Below the pieces are notes generated by a model. That model saw nothing but the letters and a program-made list of their open reading frames with translations, was not told the DNA's origin and searched no databases. From Paramacrobiotus metropolitanus (Eukaryota; Tardigrada; Eutardigrada; Parachela; Macrobiotidae), in contig NW_026570240.1 of NCBI RefSeq assembly GCF_019649055.1, positions 1,240,001 through 1,304,000 on the forward strand: a stretch of DNA of 64,000 bases, in the 5' to 3' direction. Below are positions 53,801-64,000 of this stretch, one piece after another (the stretch's first letter is position 1; the number at the start of each line of letters is the position of its first letter). Made by a program: the position numbers and the translations under genes.

Positions 53801-55024
53801 GGATGTCTCGTCTACAAAAAAACGAACCGAAATATTTTGACTGTATTAAGTGGATGTATCCTTCTACCAAAACAGAAACAATCCGCTGCTGATTTTATAG
53901 TTTTACGTCGATGTCATTTCTCAGCAGTCAGTATACAGTGACATTTGGGTGAAATAAAATCATATAAAATCCAAGTTTTGCTAGCACCAACGACTGCAAA
54001 AGTTATTACGGTACATTTTTCTATTTAATTTTCACTTATACAACGGCACAGCATTAAAATAACATACGTATACTGCATTAGTTACTGTGTACTGAATACG
54101 CCTGCACTAAACCAGTTATCAATTACACATCTACGAGTACGTTTGCATTGAAGTGTCAACAAACCTCTTCCGACTGCAATTTCTCCAGATATTGCGCCCA
54201 TGTTTCATTCTTGGGGATCAACTGAAATTGATGTAATATGGTTACTCAAAACACCTTTATAATGAAACCATACGTTGCAACGATCCCGAACATTCTCGTT
54301 AGGTAAAAATGGGCAAGATCCCAAAGACGTCATCGAATAAACTACTAATTCGTTGATTACCTTTGAAAATATCGGAGAGTTCATTTTCATGAACCTGATG
54401 CAGGCTTTTCGCACCATTGCGAAATGAACCTGATTCTGGAATACCTGATTAAAAGGCAACGAGCTAGTTAGACCGAACAGCGTATTTTCATATCACTTAT
54501 ACAAAGCAATGCAATAAGTATACGGTAATCCATGTGTAACACTGTAACAGGATTTGTTAAAATTTATATATCTTGATAACTTCTTCCATAATTAACCAGT
54601 AATTATACGGTATCTACTCGTGCAGATCGACACTACACCGCCTATACGTCATGCTTGTAAAGGCGTTGACAACTGGTGCCCAAATTTCCCAAGCTTGTCT
54701 TACTTGCTCGGAGACGACCCGGAACAGACAAGAGGCATCTTTAGGGATTCGTTTTCGATACCTGCAAGTTTTCCCAGTCATATTAAAAAGCTACAATTCA
54801 ATAAAATGTATTTCATTTTCCTTATCCCGATGTAAAACAGTCATCAAAATCTAAATAGTAAATATACTTAGAAAAAGTGACAAATTTAATACGCACCATC
54901 CTGCGCTATCCAGCACGTAATCAATCTTCTCCCTTGGCTGACGATGCTTCTTAATCAATGAGCTGCGGGAAGCATAACCCTCGTACCGGTGAGCGGGATA
55001 TTTATTCCCAAAACGTCCAGACAT
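50840..55024 (-). CDS. OTUD4: OTU-domain deubiquitinase, OTUD4 / Drosophila Otu type, 17 exons, complete
   Basis: Removes ubiquitin; relatives act in RNA granules, oogenesis and innate signalling. Exons: 54897-55024, 54704-54761, 54361-54444, 54165-54221, 53631-53677, 53161-53233, 52916-52997, 52731-52839, 52623-52668, 52386-52506, 52223-52305, 52040-52173, 51725-51864, 51433-51649, 51287-51359, 51046-51193, 50840-50973; 1,734 nt, 577 aa, phases consistent. OTU domain about 35-200: [20 protein letters not shown] carries Asp51 and Cys54; [16 protein letters not shown] and [16 protein letters not shown] follow; GDNHYDSV carries His159. [20 protein letters not shown] at about 242-261 is the linker shared with Drosophila Otu. 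A Tudor-like fold follows ([34 protein letters not shown], about 283-340), then an Arg/Tyr/Pro/Asn-rich tail likely disordered. ATG at 55024 chosen; upstream in-frame codon is TTG. Confidence 0.93.
51046..51193 (-). repeat. Repeats within the Otu C-terminal tail
   Basis: Exon 16 of the OTU gene encodes two tandem copies of a unit like GQN-M-NDG-V-VYN ([17 protein letters not shown], then [17 protein letters not shown]). The DNA repeats with about a 54-60 base period. Low-complexity tails of this composition suit RNA granule proteins. Confidence 0.75.
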
Positions 55025-56849
55025 GATGTCAAAACGGCGATACAATAGTTAAAAAATACGAAAGTATTTCTTCCTTTGCTGCAGTATTCCACGAGTCGTG
55101 AGTCGATACTGAGAGGCAAATTACCGCAAACAGTAACAAATCACGCCATCCTCAAATTTCTGCTGATTCTAAGTCTTACAGTGCAGTACCATACAATAAT
55201 TTTTAATAACCGTAACTCAAACTGATAAATCCGCTGATTGGACTTGCTAGTAGCTGCAACCGACACAATGCACAAAGTGGACGTGCAATCAGCAGTTCCG
55301 CACTATGTCGACGTGCTATTAAATTTTAAACTCGCAGTGCAAAACGTGCTGTCCAACTGTCCATTGGAAGTTCTTAAAATGCTTCATGCTGCTCTGTTAC
55401 GTCAGTTACTTATTGTTCAAAATTCGTACAGGATCCAACGGACGCCATGATGATTCTTTGATATCAGCCAATAAGAGCTAACCTGATGGTGAGAGCCGGT
55501 CATGCATTGTGATGGTGATTCACAGAATTAGTACTACCGAGGTGCTCGGTTTCTCACGCTACCGCAGCGGCAGCGTACCGACTCAGTGTAAAATTCCACT
55601 TATCGTTTTGTTCTTCAACAGTTATCTTAGTTTAGTATCAACATTCTACTTTACCGATAGCACAAAAGGCAAGCCTTCCTTGCGCCGTACCTGCAAAACC
55701 TTAATCGTTACAAAAAAATTTACAGAATGAGGTAACCTTTAGCGATTCTTGTGCAAAATGTGCAATAGACGTTTTGCGTGATGTCAAACTGCCAAATGCA
55801 AGACAGCAGAAGAAAAAACGGAAATCCGGTAGAAATTTTGTGAAAATTTCGTGAAATCAATGTTAGAAGTTCCACATCACAATTTGGCATTTAGAACTTT
55901 CAATTTCATTTTAGCATTTCAGAACTTGTTACGAAGCTGGTTTTGGTTCAGACTCGTCTTCATAACAATCATGACCTTTTACAGCAAAGTTTCACCTATC
56001 AATAACCTTTGGTGCACGAAATGCATCTGAAGATTTATTTCATTTTAAGTCGCCATATCTTGCATTCAGCAACCAGATGTGAGCTAGTCCAAACGGTTTT
56101 CATGCTAATTGTAACATGAAAGCGATGCTCGATCACGAAGAACAGAACGGATACACGGTTCTCCCCGTCAAGAGTTTATCCGTGGGAACGTAACAGTCAG
56201 TAACTGTGGAAATGGAGAGTGACAGTGTCTTTAAAAATGTGAAACATAACTTAAGCTATGTCAGCCGGCATTCCTGCTAAACTGGAGCCCCGGGGAACAT
56301 CTCACACGTCCGATCGTCGTCCAGATGGGTGCATAACCTTCGCCTGGACACGCTGTATGTGCCTGGCCTGGGACGTGTCCTGACTTGTGATCATGAGCGG
56401 ATGTTGTTGCCATGTCTCACCTGAAATCTACGTCAGTTACTGCGAGCCGGGAGCTGCTGCCGCGCAGGATAAAATTTACTCCTATTAATTTTGATCGATA
56501 GATACCAGAATATCTTCCCTCCTCTAGCTTTCGAAGCACTTGGGCCATGGGGAAAGCTAGCTACGCTCTTAGTGAAAGAAATCGGCAACGACTTCAACTA
56601 CATACAGACTGTACTCTGTAGTTCTGTACGAGTATCTTACGGTTAATGCATTCCGGGCCGATAATATTACGGTCCAGAAAATGTTGGACCAGAAAGTTTA
56701 CGGTGCAGAATATTTACGGAAATCTTGTGCGCATGAAAATAAAAATTTCGCGTTCTGTGGAGCTTAAATTTTGCTTTTTATTTCATAAAACGCGTATACG
56801 TATACATTACAGATAAAACAAAAACATGCAGTTAATCTCAGCAACAAAA
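55025..56849. other. Gene-free stretch upstream of the OTU gene
   Basis: Contains the presumed OTU promoter at its left. A plus-strand ORF at 55238-55450 and another at 55509-55730 have no recognisable domain and are not called as genes. Confidence 0.45.
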
Positions 56850-57691
56850 TTTTTTTAAAGGCTGCCGCTCCATCCACGTACTGTTCCGAGTACGGCTGCG
56901 GCGTTGCATCACTGAATTTCTAGCGCCTACCGCTGGCGGAGAAATTTGTGGTCGAGCGAGGTTCACCAGTACAGATAACATACTGTAGATTCGTGAATTC
57001 GGGGATCACTGCCGTAAGGGTTTTGTATGCAACGATGACCATCGTAATCTGGGAAAGAGGCGAACATGTATTGTAGACTGTCTTTTTCGTGTCCAGTACA
57101 CGTTGATCTGTTGTGGATGACGTGCCGCGTGGTTCAAGCTTAGCGGGAATTGTTCTTTGTTCCAGATCTTTAAAAGCCACATCGCATCGCTCTGACCGGT
57201 CGAGTCTGACAACATCTGTCGAATATGTGAGAAATACCCGATTGCTGATGAAGTTCCGGAGTAACCGGCATCTTGTGTAATTAATAATGGTCTTCAGTAT
57301 TACCCCTGCTTCGGTTGCCATAGCGCACACCAGTTGCCGGTATGGTCTGCAGCGTCTTTGACCCAGGGCGAAGCTAGCCGGACTGCAACGTAAAGCTAAG
57401 ACCTTTGCGCTGTAACATGCTTAGGCCTCCTTGTGCTCGCTTAATCATGGCAGTGCCAAAATTCCGTTTCCGCTGCTCCTTTCTTAACTGCTCACTCCAC
57501 TTCAGGTGGTTATCGACCTCAACGCCGAGGTACTGAACACACTTTGCGATGGCAACAAACGAACCACAGACGATGACTTGAGGATCCGGTTGCGTGTTTC
57601 GATAAAAACGGATATACATCGCTCGGCATTTTTTTCCTTTTACGTGCAACAGATTTTCTTCCATAACCTGACCGACTCGCGGTAGTTGCAT
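56850..57691 (-). pseudogene. Decayed non-LTR retrotransposon RT C-terminal fragments (copy A)
   Basis: The right part (57374-57691) still has an open frame with the RT thumb pattern: KGKKCRAMYIRFYR, then VQYLGVEVDNHLKWSEQLRK, then KRAQGGLSMLQRKGLS. Further left, frameshifted pieces read KMPVTPELHQQSGISHIFDR and LKIWNKEQFPLSL, matching copy B at 61601. At 56870-56950 a KFLRQR...ALEIQ...NAAAVLGT piece matches the C-terminus seen in copy D. Several stops and frame changes mean it cannot be functional. Part of the copy lies in reversed order (see findings). Confidence 0.75.
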
Positions 57692-58087
57692 CGTTCAGCT
57701 TTGCTGCAGCAACATGTATTGCGTAGATTACCGTTTCTCACATAAACGTTTTACCTTTTGCTTTTCCTTTTTCGACGGAAGCTAGTCGACTGTGCGGTGT
57801 GCAGGCCACTTTTCTGATCGAAGAAGAACAAAACTACCCCCAGATTATTCCACCCATAGAAATGTGCTGTATGATTGTATCTATTAATGAATCTCGCTTC
57901 TGTTTGTCGGTGTGTCACAACAATCGTACATCTACGGCCGGTTACAAGGAAGTCTGCATTAACCAGCTCAAAGAAACAATGTAATCGTAGTATTAACCAG
58001 AGAATAGTTCCACTACTTATCAGATTTGCAGATAAATGATAACGAGTATACTGTAATCGAAACTGGCTGTTTGCCTGGAAAAAAAGG

Positions 58088-58459
58088 ATGCGTCTGGCCT
58101 GGAATGTGACATGCGTCGACACAATGGCCCTTTCCCATCTCCCGTTAACGTCGGTTACGGGAGGTTCTGCTGCTGTACAAGCAGAAGAAAAGAAGTCCCG
58201 ACTGTATGCGTATCTGCAAGGGCGCTACATCTTTTCCCGATCGCCTTTGAGACGATGGGTCCCTGGGATGGGGCCCGGCGGCTATCCCCAATGTGAAAGA
58301 GTTGGGCAAAAAACTGCAGCTGCACACAAGAGAGCGTCGATCGCACGAATTTCTGCGTCAACGACTATCGCTGGAAATTCGGCGCGGAAATTCAGCATGT
58401 ATCCTTGGTACGATGGACGGAGTGGATAGTTTAGATGAAATTTTGCTGTTGTGATTTGT
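58088..58459 (+). pseudogene. Decayed LINE ORF C-terminus (copy D)
   Basis: Three reading frames in sequence give one protein end: LTSVTGGSAAVQAEEKKSRL and LYAYLQGRYIF, then FPIAFETMGPWDG, then VKELGKKLQLHTRERRSHE and FLRQRLSLEIRRGNSACILG, with a stop soon after. The FLRQRLS-EI-RGN-A-ILGT ending is a common C-terminus of animal LINE-type reverse transcriptase proteins. At least two frameshifts break it. Confidence 0.75.
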
Positions 58460-58524
58460 GAATAGTATCACGTGTTATTTTTCTTCCACCTGATCTGTGC
58501 GTTGATTATTAATAAAATTACAGT

Positions 58525-58860
58525 ATTCCCGCTTCCGGCCTACCTCCTGGACATATGGTTCAGATATAGGATAACACGCTGCGTTATAGCCTGCGAAAGC
58601 CGGCACGGATCGAGGTTGCAGGGGCAAAGAAAGTAATCGGACAGTCGACTACGCAAATGCGCTTGATGCATTTTCTTGACAGAATTTCTAGCTGCTAACC
58701 ATAAGCTCCCCCTCCCCGAGACCAGTCCCGTACCTGTCTTTAAATTTCTACTCAAATCTGTTGATCTGCCTTATATATTTACATTAATATTAGCACAAAA
58801 TTGTATTGTGAATGACCAGACTTAGAGTTCCTGTTGGGTTGTCCACTCTTGTACCGTATT
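58525..58860 (+). pseudogene. Decayed LINE 3' end (copy C)
   Basis: Starts with FPLPAYLLDI, then GAKKVIGQSTTQMRLMHFLD, then a frame change and FKFLLKSVDLPY-like sequence, lining up with copy B (SLPAYLLDM, RARRVIGEATMEFRLKRLLD, FKFLLKSVDLS). After the stop, GACCAGACTTAGAGTTCC and GGGTTGTCCACTCTTGTACC match the 3' UTR of copy B. More diverged and broken than B. Confidence 0.7.
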
Positions 58861-59030
58861 GATACTAGGAATACGCTCTCCAAAACAAGCCATGCGTAAT
58901 TAAATCTTGCACGACGTAAAATTTATTGTCACAATATTGTGTATGTCTCTTACAGCAGTGAGCGCACCCAATGCTCTACCTCATTACGCCTACCCAGAAC
59001 AGCGCTGTTTTTAGCGTGAATAGACGTTCT

Positions 59031-59347
59031 TTAGCAAACATGGGCAGATGGGTTGTAAGTCTGTAACAACATGACGGTCAATTGTTTTACGCGCGGCAAA
59101 GCTTCATATGAGATTCCGAAAGCAAATTCTGATTCTACCAGGTCGACGACAGCTTCCCGTAAGGTCATACCCTGGCTCTTGTGTGCAGTGACAGCCCATG
59201 CCAAGCCTAGTGGAAATTGGGTTCGCACACAAGATGTGCCACTTCGGCTCCAGCACCGGCTAATTAGAATAATGGGGACCGCATTTATTCCGAGGCCATC
59301 AAATCTTGGTCCAGAGTACCCGGAAAATCTGACGAGAAGTGCAAATT
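59031..59347 (-). pseudogene. PIF1-like helicase fragment (Helitron-type)
   Basis: Open reading frame with the C-terminal helicase block: RFSGYSGPRFDGLGINAVPI, then CVRTQFPLGLAWAVTAHKSQ, then GMTLREAVVDLVESEFAFGI and SYEALPRVKQL. RTQFPL-LAWA-T-HKSQG-TL (motif V) and the ALPRVK segment (normally AxSRV, motif VI) are hallmarks of PIF1/RecD-type helicases, most often carried by Helitrons in invertebrates. The ORF begins just after an in-frame TAA, has no upstream ATPase motifs and ends in a stop at 59031, so it is a truncated remnant. Confidence 0.75.
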
Positions 59348-61467
59348 AACGGCATATCGTCCGATGGTTTCGAGCCAGATGTATACCGCAATTCGATAAT
59401 TATTCACCCACATCACCATGTATGACAATTTGGCATGCATGATAATCTAATATTCTCACCGAAATTTGTAAAAAATCATTCGAACTAAGGGATCGTTGCA
59501 CTGAATGTTTGTGACTCTTATCTGCCCAAAAGCAGATTTGTAAGTTTTCCCAGAAACTGGACGCACTTAATCGGCTGATCGAATTTAATAACCTTATGTA
59601 AAAACACAGCCGGTACTTTGCGATTGCTTTATGCGGCTAGTTGTTGTTGTACTTACGGACTACAGATCGTATGCTGTGACAGTTAAAATAATGTTTCCTC
59701 TGTAATTTGGAAATGCCCTTTGTTATATTGAAGTCTGTAAACCTTAATCGCAGTTGAACAACTCGCTATCGATTCATGATTGGTAACCGATTATTCTTTA
59801 TTCCACTTTAAATTCCACTCAAATCTACATGCTCACAGTGGAAAAAATACGACCCGCATTTTTTTATGGAAAACGATGCCATACTTTGGTGGCCACCTGC
59901 GGATGGACGGATGTAGAAAAATAATAAAAAGGAAGACGCGCATGAACCATACTCGTGTGAATTCTCCTGAAAGAAACTAAAGCGACCTTCGTACTCCCAC
60001 AAACCAAAGTTATAGCACACTTGACGCTCCATGGCGCGAACCAGGCGAGGAAGAAAAGTTCATCCCGAACCAGGAAGTTGCTCGCGGGCGCTTTGCCAGC
60101 AAAAATAATGAAGCTGATTCCCTATTCCTGAAAACTATTTATTCTGTCAGTAAAATGGTTGTCGAATACTCCTGGCACGTTTTCGATGGATTACGGCGCG
60201 AACTAATAGCAAAATCTTAAAGTTTAATTTTGTATAAAGGGAATGCAGTTTCTGACTCTGCATCTAGGTGTATCAACAGTTGTCAAAAGCCAAAATTAAT
60301 GTCGGGCATAGATTTAACATTGTCCTGTGTCATAGGATGTTGAAATCCTGGTTCACAAGTCAGCCGAATTCATGGTATGACTGAATGTTGTGCTTGTCTA
60401 AGAAAATACTGTATTTGAAAAACTAAATATTCCTGCACCGATTAAATATCAATTTCTCACAAACTGGACATGGCTGCATAACCCTCAGTACAATGCAGCC
60501 CGCATTCTGGTTTGTAAATGCCGTTCATTTAATTTAAAGCTTTTCCCAACCTCCATTCATCGCATTAAACACAACAGGTCATATACAATCGGCAAAAATT
60601 TGTTTACATTACAAAAATTGACAATGTCTTTTTCCACAATCATGTTCAAATCTCAGCATCTCGTTTAGCAATATTTCTGTTAATAATGCCAATGTTTTTC
60701 GATATAGTTCTCATCTTGCAGGGCGAAATTTCATCTGACCGTGGGACAGCGGCATTAATAAATTATAAATAGACTCCCTCAAAAATTCTTTCACGGGAGT
60801 CCATGTGAGACATCCTTTGCGGTATGCTTCCTCCTTGTTATCCAAGATACCCACGAAATGGGGGTCCTAAATTCACCCAAACCACATTTTATCGTTTATA
60901 CATAAAAGCAAAGCATGTCAACCTTAATTTTTACTAACAAAAACTGGATTTACCAACAGCACCCACTCACTGGTTATAGGTATCGCATCAGCTTGCGCAC
61001 GACTCACGAGTTCATCATTAAAGCCTATAAGTCTATAACTACGATCCTGCAGTACGAGACTTCGCTTATGATTAATTATTATAAATCGAAAACTCATATG
61101 CAGTTTGACGTACAAAAATTCCCAAACGTATTTTTCAGCGACCCACAAGTCAGCAAACGATGATACGAGCATAAAATAAACAATCATAGCAAGCCGAGCA
61201 CGGATGAATACTGGCTTTAACTGGCTTAATTAAGACTAGTGATATCTTTACCGTTAAAACAACACTAAACCACACCACCACAATTGTCATTTTAGCACTT
61301 TGTGAGAACAGAAGCATTTCGGTTTAAAAGGAACTAGATTATCACACAGTCCTTTACAGGCGCGGTTTAAAATTCGATGCAGAATTACTTTTAACTTTAC
61401 AGAGTCTTGAACACTACGCACACCATGGATGCTTTAGTTTAACCATATTTGGTCTATCATTACAGTA
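59348..61467. other. Gene-free stretch between helicase fragment and LINE copy B
   Basis: AT-rich, short chance ORFs only (59780-59980, 60915-61163). No RNA gene or clear mobile element recognised. Confidence 0.5.
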
Positions 61468-61530
61468 ATTAATTTGGTAATTATGCGCAAGTCCATTATT
61501 ATATTAATTTGGTAATTATGCGCAAGTCCA
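61468..61530 (+). repeat. 28-base direct duplication
   Basis: ATTAATTTGGTAATTATGCG plus CAAGTCCA occurs at 61468-61495 and again, identical, at 61503-61530. It sits directly before LINE copy B. Confidence 0.9.
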
Positions 61531-61540
61531 GTCTTCGACT

Positions 61541-62045
61541 GAGCGCAACAAGCTAGCCGGACTACAACGTAAAGCTCTGAAAACCATCACTGATTACAAG
61601 ATGCCGGTTACTCCGGAACTGTATCAGAAGTTGGGTATCCCTCACATATTCGACCGATGGCGTCAGAGCAATGCGGTGTGGCTGTACAAGATCTGGAACA
61701 AGAGTCAGTTTTCGCTTCCCGCTTACCTCCTGGACATGATCAAAGTGAAAGACAACACCATGCACTACAATTTACGAAAACCGGCAAGAGTCGACGCTGC
61801 ACGGGCAAGGAGAGTTATTGGAGAGGCGACTATGGAATTTCGATTAAAGCGTCTGCTTGATAAAATTATTGCTGTTAACCCTAAAATTCTTGATGCAAGT
61901 TCTGTACCTGCCTTTAAATTCCTACTCAAATCTGTCGATCTGTCTTAAATACTTACATTAGCGCTCAAATGTTTTTTGTTCGACCAGACTTGAAGTCCCT
62001 TTGGGGTTGTCTGCTCTTGTGCCGTAATAATAATAATAATAATAT
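61541..62045 (+). mobile_element. LINE 3' fragment with RT C-terminus and (TAA)n tail (copy B)
   Basis: A 5'-truncated non-LTR retrotransposon. Coding part: about 61541-61948, NKLAGLQRKALKTITDYK, then MPVTPELYQKLGIPHIFDRW, then VWLYKIWNKSQFSLPAYLL, then RARRVIGEATMEFRLKRLLD, ending FKFLLKSVDLS and TAA. No stop interrupts this stretch, so it is the best kept of the copies. The 3' UTR (GACCAGACTTGAAGTCCC, GGTTGTCTGCTCTTGTGCCG) leads into TAATAATAATAATAATAAT at about 62026-62044, a tail type seen in I-like LINEs. RT catalytic motifs are absent, so it is a dead copy. Confidence 0.8.
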
Positions 62046-62889
62046 ATCCATCTGTTCCAGGGTTTCGGCACTTGCACTTCCACATGATAGTCACTCAACT
62101 CGGATTGGTTCTAACTTTCATGTATTTAACGGTCGGGATATCGTCAAAACGGTCATCAGAACTTTTTAATGCAACAGGTTTAGGCAGTGCAAAAACTAAT
62201 AAGCCCGTGGTACTGTAACAAATCTGCCCATGCTACCCTATGATATATATACATGGTAACAGGCTGTGGAGTTACCATTGGGCTTACAGAATTACAGTTA
62301 GCGGCATCAGGTGACAAAAACTAATCAGTCTAGTAACCTTCTCGGCTTCCCCGCATTAAGGGCATTCTGTTGCCTTTTAAAACAGCAAATTTGGAAGTAG
62401 AACCTGTGATCACTGGGTTAGATAGCGGCGGTTAGATAGCTGGGTTCACTGGGAGAGCGGCCGAAATCCTGGCACAGATAATATTCATGTAACTACCACC
62501 GCAGCCCGCACGAGTAGGAAAGTAAAGATAATCATATTAACCCGTTCCCGTCCATCCCTGTCAAATGGCAGGGTGACGGACTTTTTCTGTAGCAATCCAC
62601 AATGTATTAAGATCGCTTTCAGCAATTTTATTTCACAGCAGGGATGTTAGTGGTCGTTATAAAAAATTCTGTCATCAGATGAAGCACGTCTGGGGCACAC
62701 GACCACTGGTCAAAGATGAGCAACATGACACTTTTGAGGTTCGCGGAGGTCTTGCTGCCTCTGCAGCCGTCCCAGCACCCAATAATTTACAAATAATTCA
62801 CCCAAGCTGATTCTGTGGCACACATTCCAGAAGTGGCAAACGGTTTGAAAAATTAGTGGACAGTGGACAAATAGGGTCATTAGAAAATT
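62046..62889. other. Non-coding stretch between LINE copy B and the inverted-end element
   Basis: No gene seen. It holds a copy of CCATCCCTGTCAAATGGCAG at 62552, 12 bases after TTAA (62537-62540), and a direct repeat of GGTTAGATAGC near 62417-62443. Confidence 0.45.
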
Positions 62890-63982
62890 CCCTGCCATGT
62901 TTGACAGGGATGGGCATGATGTTACCTAAACAATAAAACTATAAAATCTATATAAAATCTCAGATACTTGATAAAAAGCCGCACAAGGAATTAAAAAATC
63001 GACCAAAAAGAATAATACAATGCTTAGTGTTTTAATGGTTATTTTAAAGTGACCAGTGGTCAGTAAAATAAAAAAATTAAAAAAATCCTTACTTTTTATG
63101 GGAAAATTTGGGCAATTATTTTTAATAAACAGTAAACCGTAAGTACAAATACACATCGCTACACGGATGATGTTTGCTGTTCGGGTTCATCATAATTCAG
63201 ACGATTGTTCTATAAAACCGTAAATATGGACAAGAAATCAATGCTTTATACACTTGACCAAGTTCGGGGCATGATGTAATGGTAAGATTTGAATGAATGG
63301 GAACGCAAATTATGTAAAGCTGAAGTGAAACAGCACCTTTTCTAATCTCGTGCACGTTCCGACGCTTTGCAGCTTCGGTGAGTTGCTGAGCTAAAACTGT
63401 AGATAGCGGAAATGACCATGCCGGTAGAGCCGGTGCCGATATGCCATACCGCGTATACTGTAAGTATGCAATGGAAGTAGTTGTCGCTGTAGTTTTCGGC
63501 TTGGACAACTTCTGGACTGCTTAGACATTTTCTAGTTGTACCCTTTAATCACTAAAATGTTCACCAAAAGAAAACTCAAAATATAAAGCGACAGTAACAT
63601 CGTTACGTATTGCAGTCTGCAGTACAACCAACATGCAGTATAGCGGCGACATAAGCGACAAACACCGCATATTTAGTTATAATGATGCGTTCTGTTGTTT
63701 TTGTTTGACCTAGCGTGATTTTATCATGTGCGTTATGTAGACAAAGTGGATTTTCCGTCTTTGAGAGGCTACGGCTGCTCACAAATGCATTTTTTGCAAT
63801 TTTATTAATTGTTGACCACTGGTCATTTTGATGACCATAACAGTATCTGGCGAATGTAGAGCTTTTCAAAGCGCTTCGTTTAAGTGGTCGTGCTCTTCAG
63901 TGCTAACACCCCATCATTTCCTATAAATTCCGGCGGCTCACCTGCCAAATGGCAGGATGCCCATCCCTGTCAGTTTGGCAGG
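62890..63982. mobile_element. Possible 1.1 kb element with about 27-base inverted ends
   Basis: CCTGCCATGTTTGACAGGGA plus TGGGCAT begins at 62891 and its near reverse complement (ATGCCCATCCCTGTCA, then TTTGGCAGG) ends at 63982. The inner 16 bases are identical. Minus-strand ORFs inside (62926-63156, 63197-63508, 63603-63869) match no transposase I recognise. No clear target duplication was seen. The nearby extra copy at 62552 suggests a larger or nested arrangement, possibly running past the window end. Confidence 0.4.
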
Positions 63983-64000
63983 CTATCGCCTAGCTTGACC

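Noticed and set aside
55238-55730. Two short plus-strand ORFs upstream of the OTU gene
   Set aside because: No family resemblance and different frames with no supported intron joining them.

Overview
This 64 kb window is metazoan nuclear DNA. It holds multi-exon genes with GT-AG introns, long AT-rich gaps, decayed non-LTR retrotransposon pieces and short DNA-transposon-like foldbacks. The gene set (neuron navigator/unc-53, RNF113, 3-ketodihydrosphingosine reductase, FLVCR, OTU/OTUD4 and a Tudor protein) is animal. An arthropod-like Otu protein and many short introns suggest an ecdysozoan-type invertebrate; a tardigrade fits, but no marker in the window proves it.

Layout. From 46 to 22845 on the minus strand lies most of a neuron navigator gene (16 exons resolved here, about 1,565 codons): calponin-homology domain, then a long Ser/Pro-rich region with microtubule-binding style motifs, then the coiled-coil and KKKKKK-SW segment. 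The C-terminal AAA+ ATPase exons lie off the left edge and the start-codon exon was not found. A Tudor-domain gene (18892-20981, plus strand) is nested in one intron. From 22846 to about 38600 no convincing coding sequence was seen; it includes a 581 bp foldback element with TA target duplication (32103-32683). RNF113 (38633-40008) and an intronless KDSR (40698-41678) follow on the plus strand. FLVCR (42920-47140, 7 exons, 647 aa) and an OTUD4/Otu-like deubiquitinase (50840-55024, 17 exons, 577 aa) are on the minus strand; both could be fully assembled with consistent splice phases. The last 8 kb (about 56.8-64 kb) is a graveyard of mobile elements: at least four LINE reverse-transcriptase C-terminal fragments, one with a (TAA)n tail, a PIF1/Helitron-type helicase fragment, and a possible 1.1 kb element with inverted ends.

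The genes are not an operon and do not form one pathway. Their roles are housekeeping or cell-biological: cytoskeleton guidance (NAV), spliceosome and ubiquitin (RNF113), sphingolipid synthesis in the ER (KDSR), choline/heme-type transport (FLVCR), RNA-linked deubiquitination (Otu), and probably germline small-RNA or RNP scaffolding (Tudor). No tRNA, rRNA or CRISPR array was recognised. Exon borders were derived by hand from reading frame, GT-AG sites and phase, and need transcript support.
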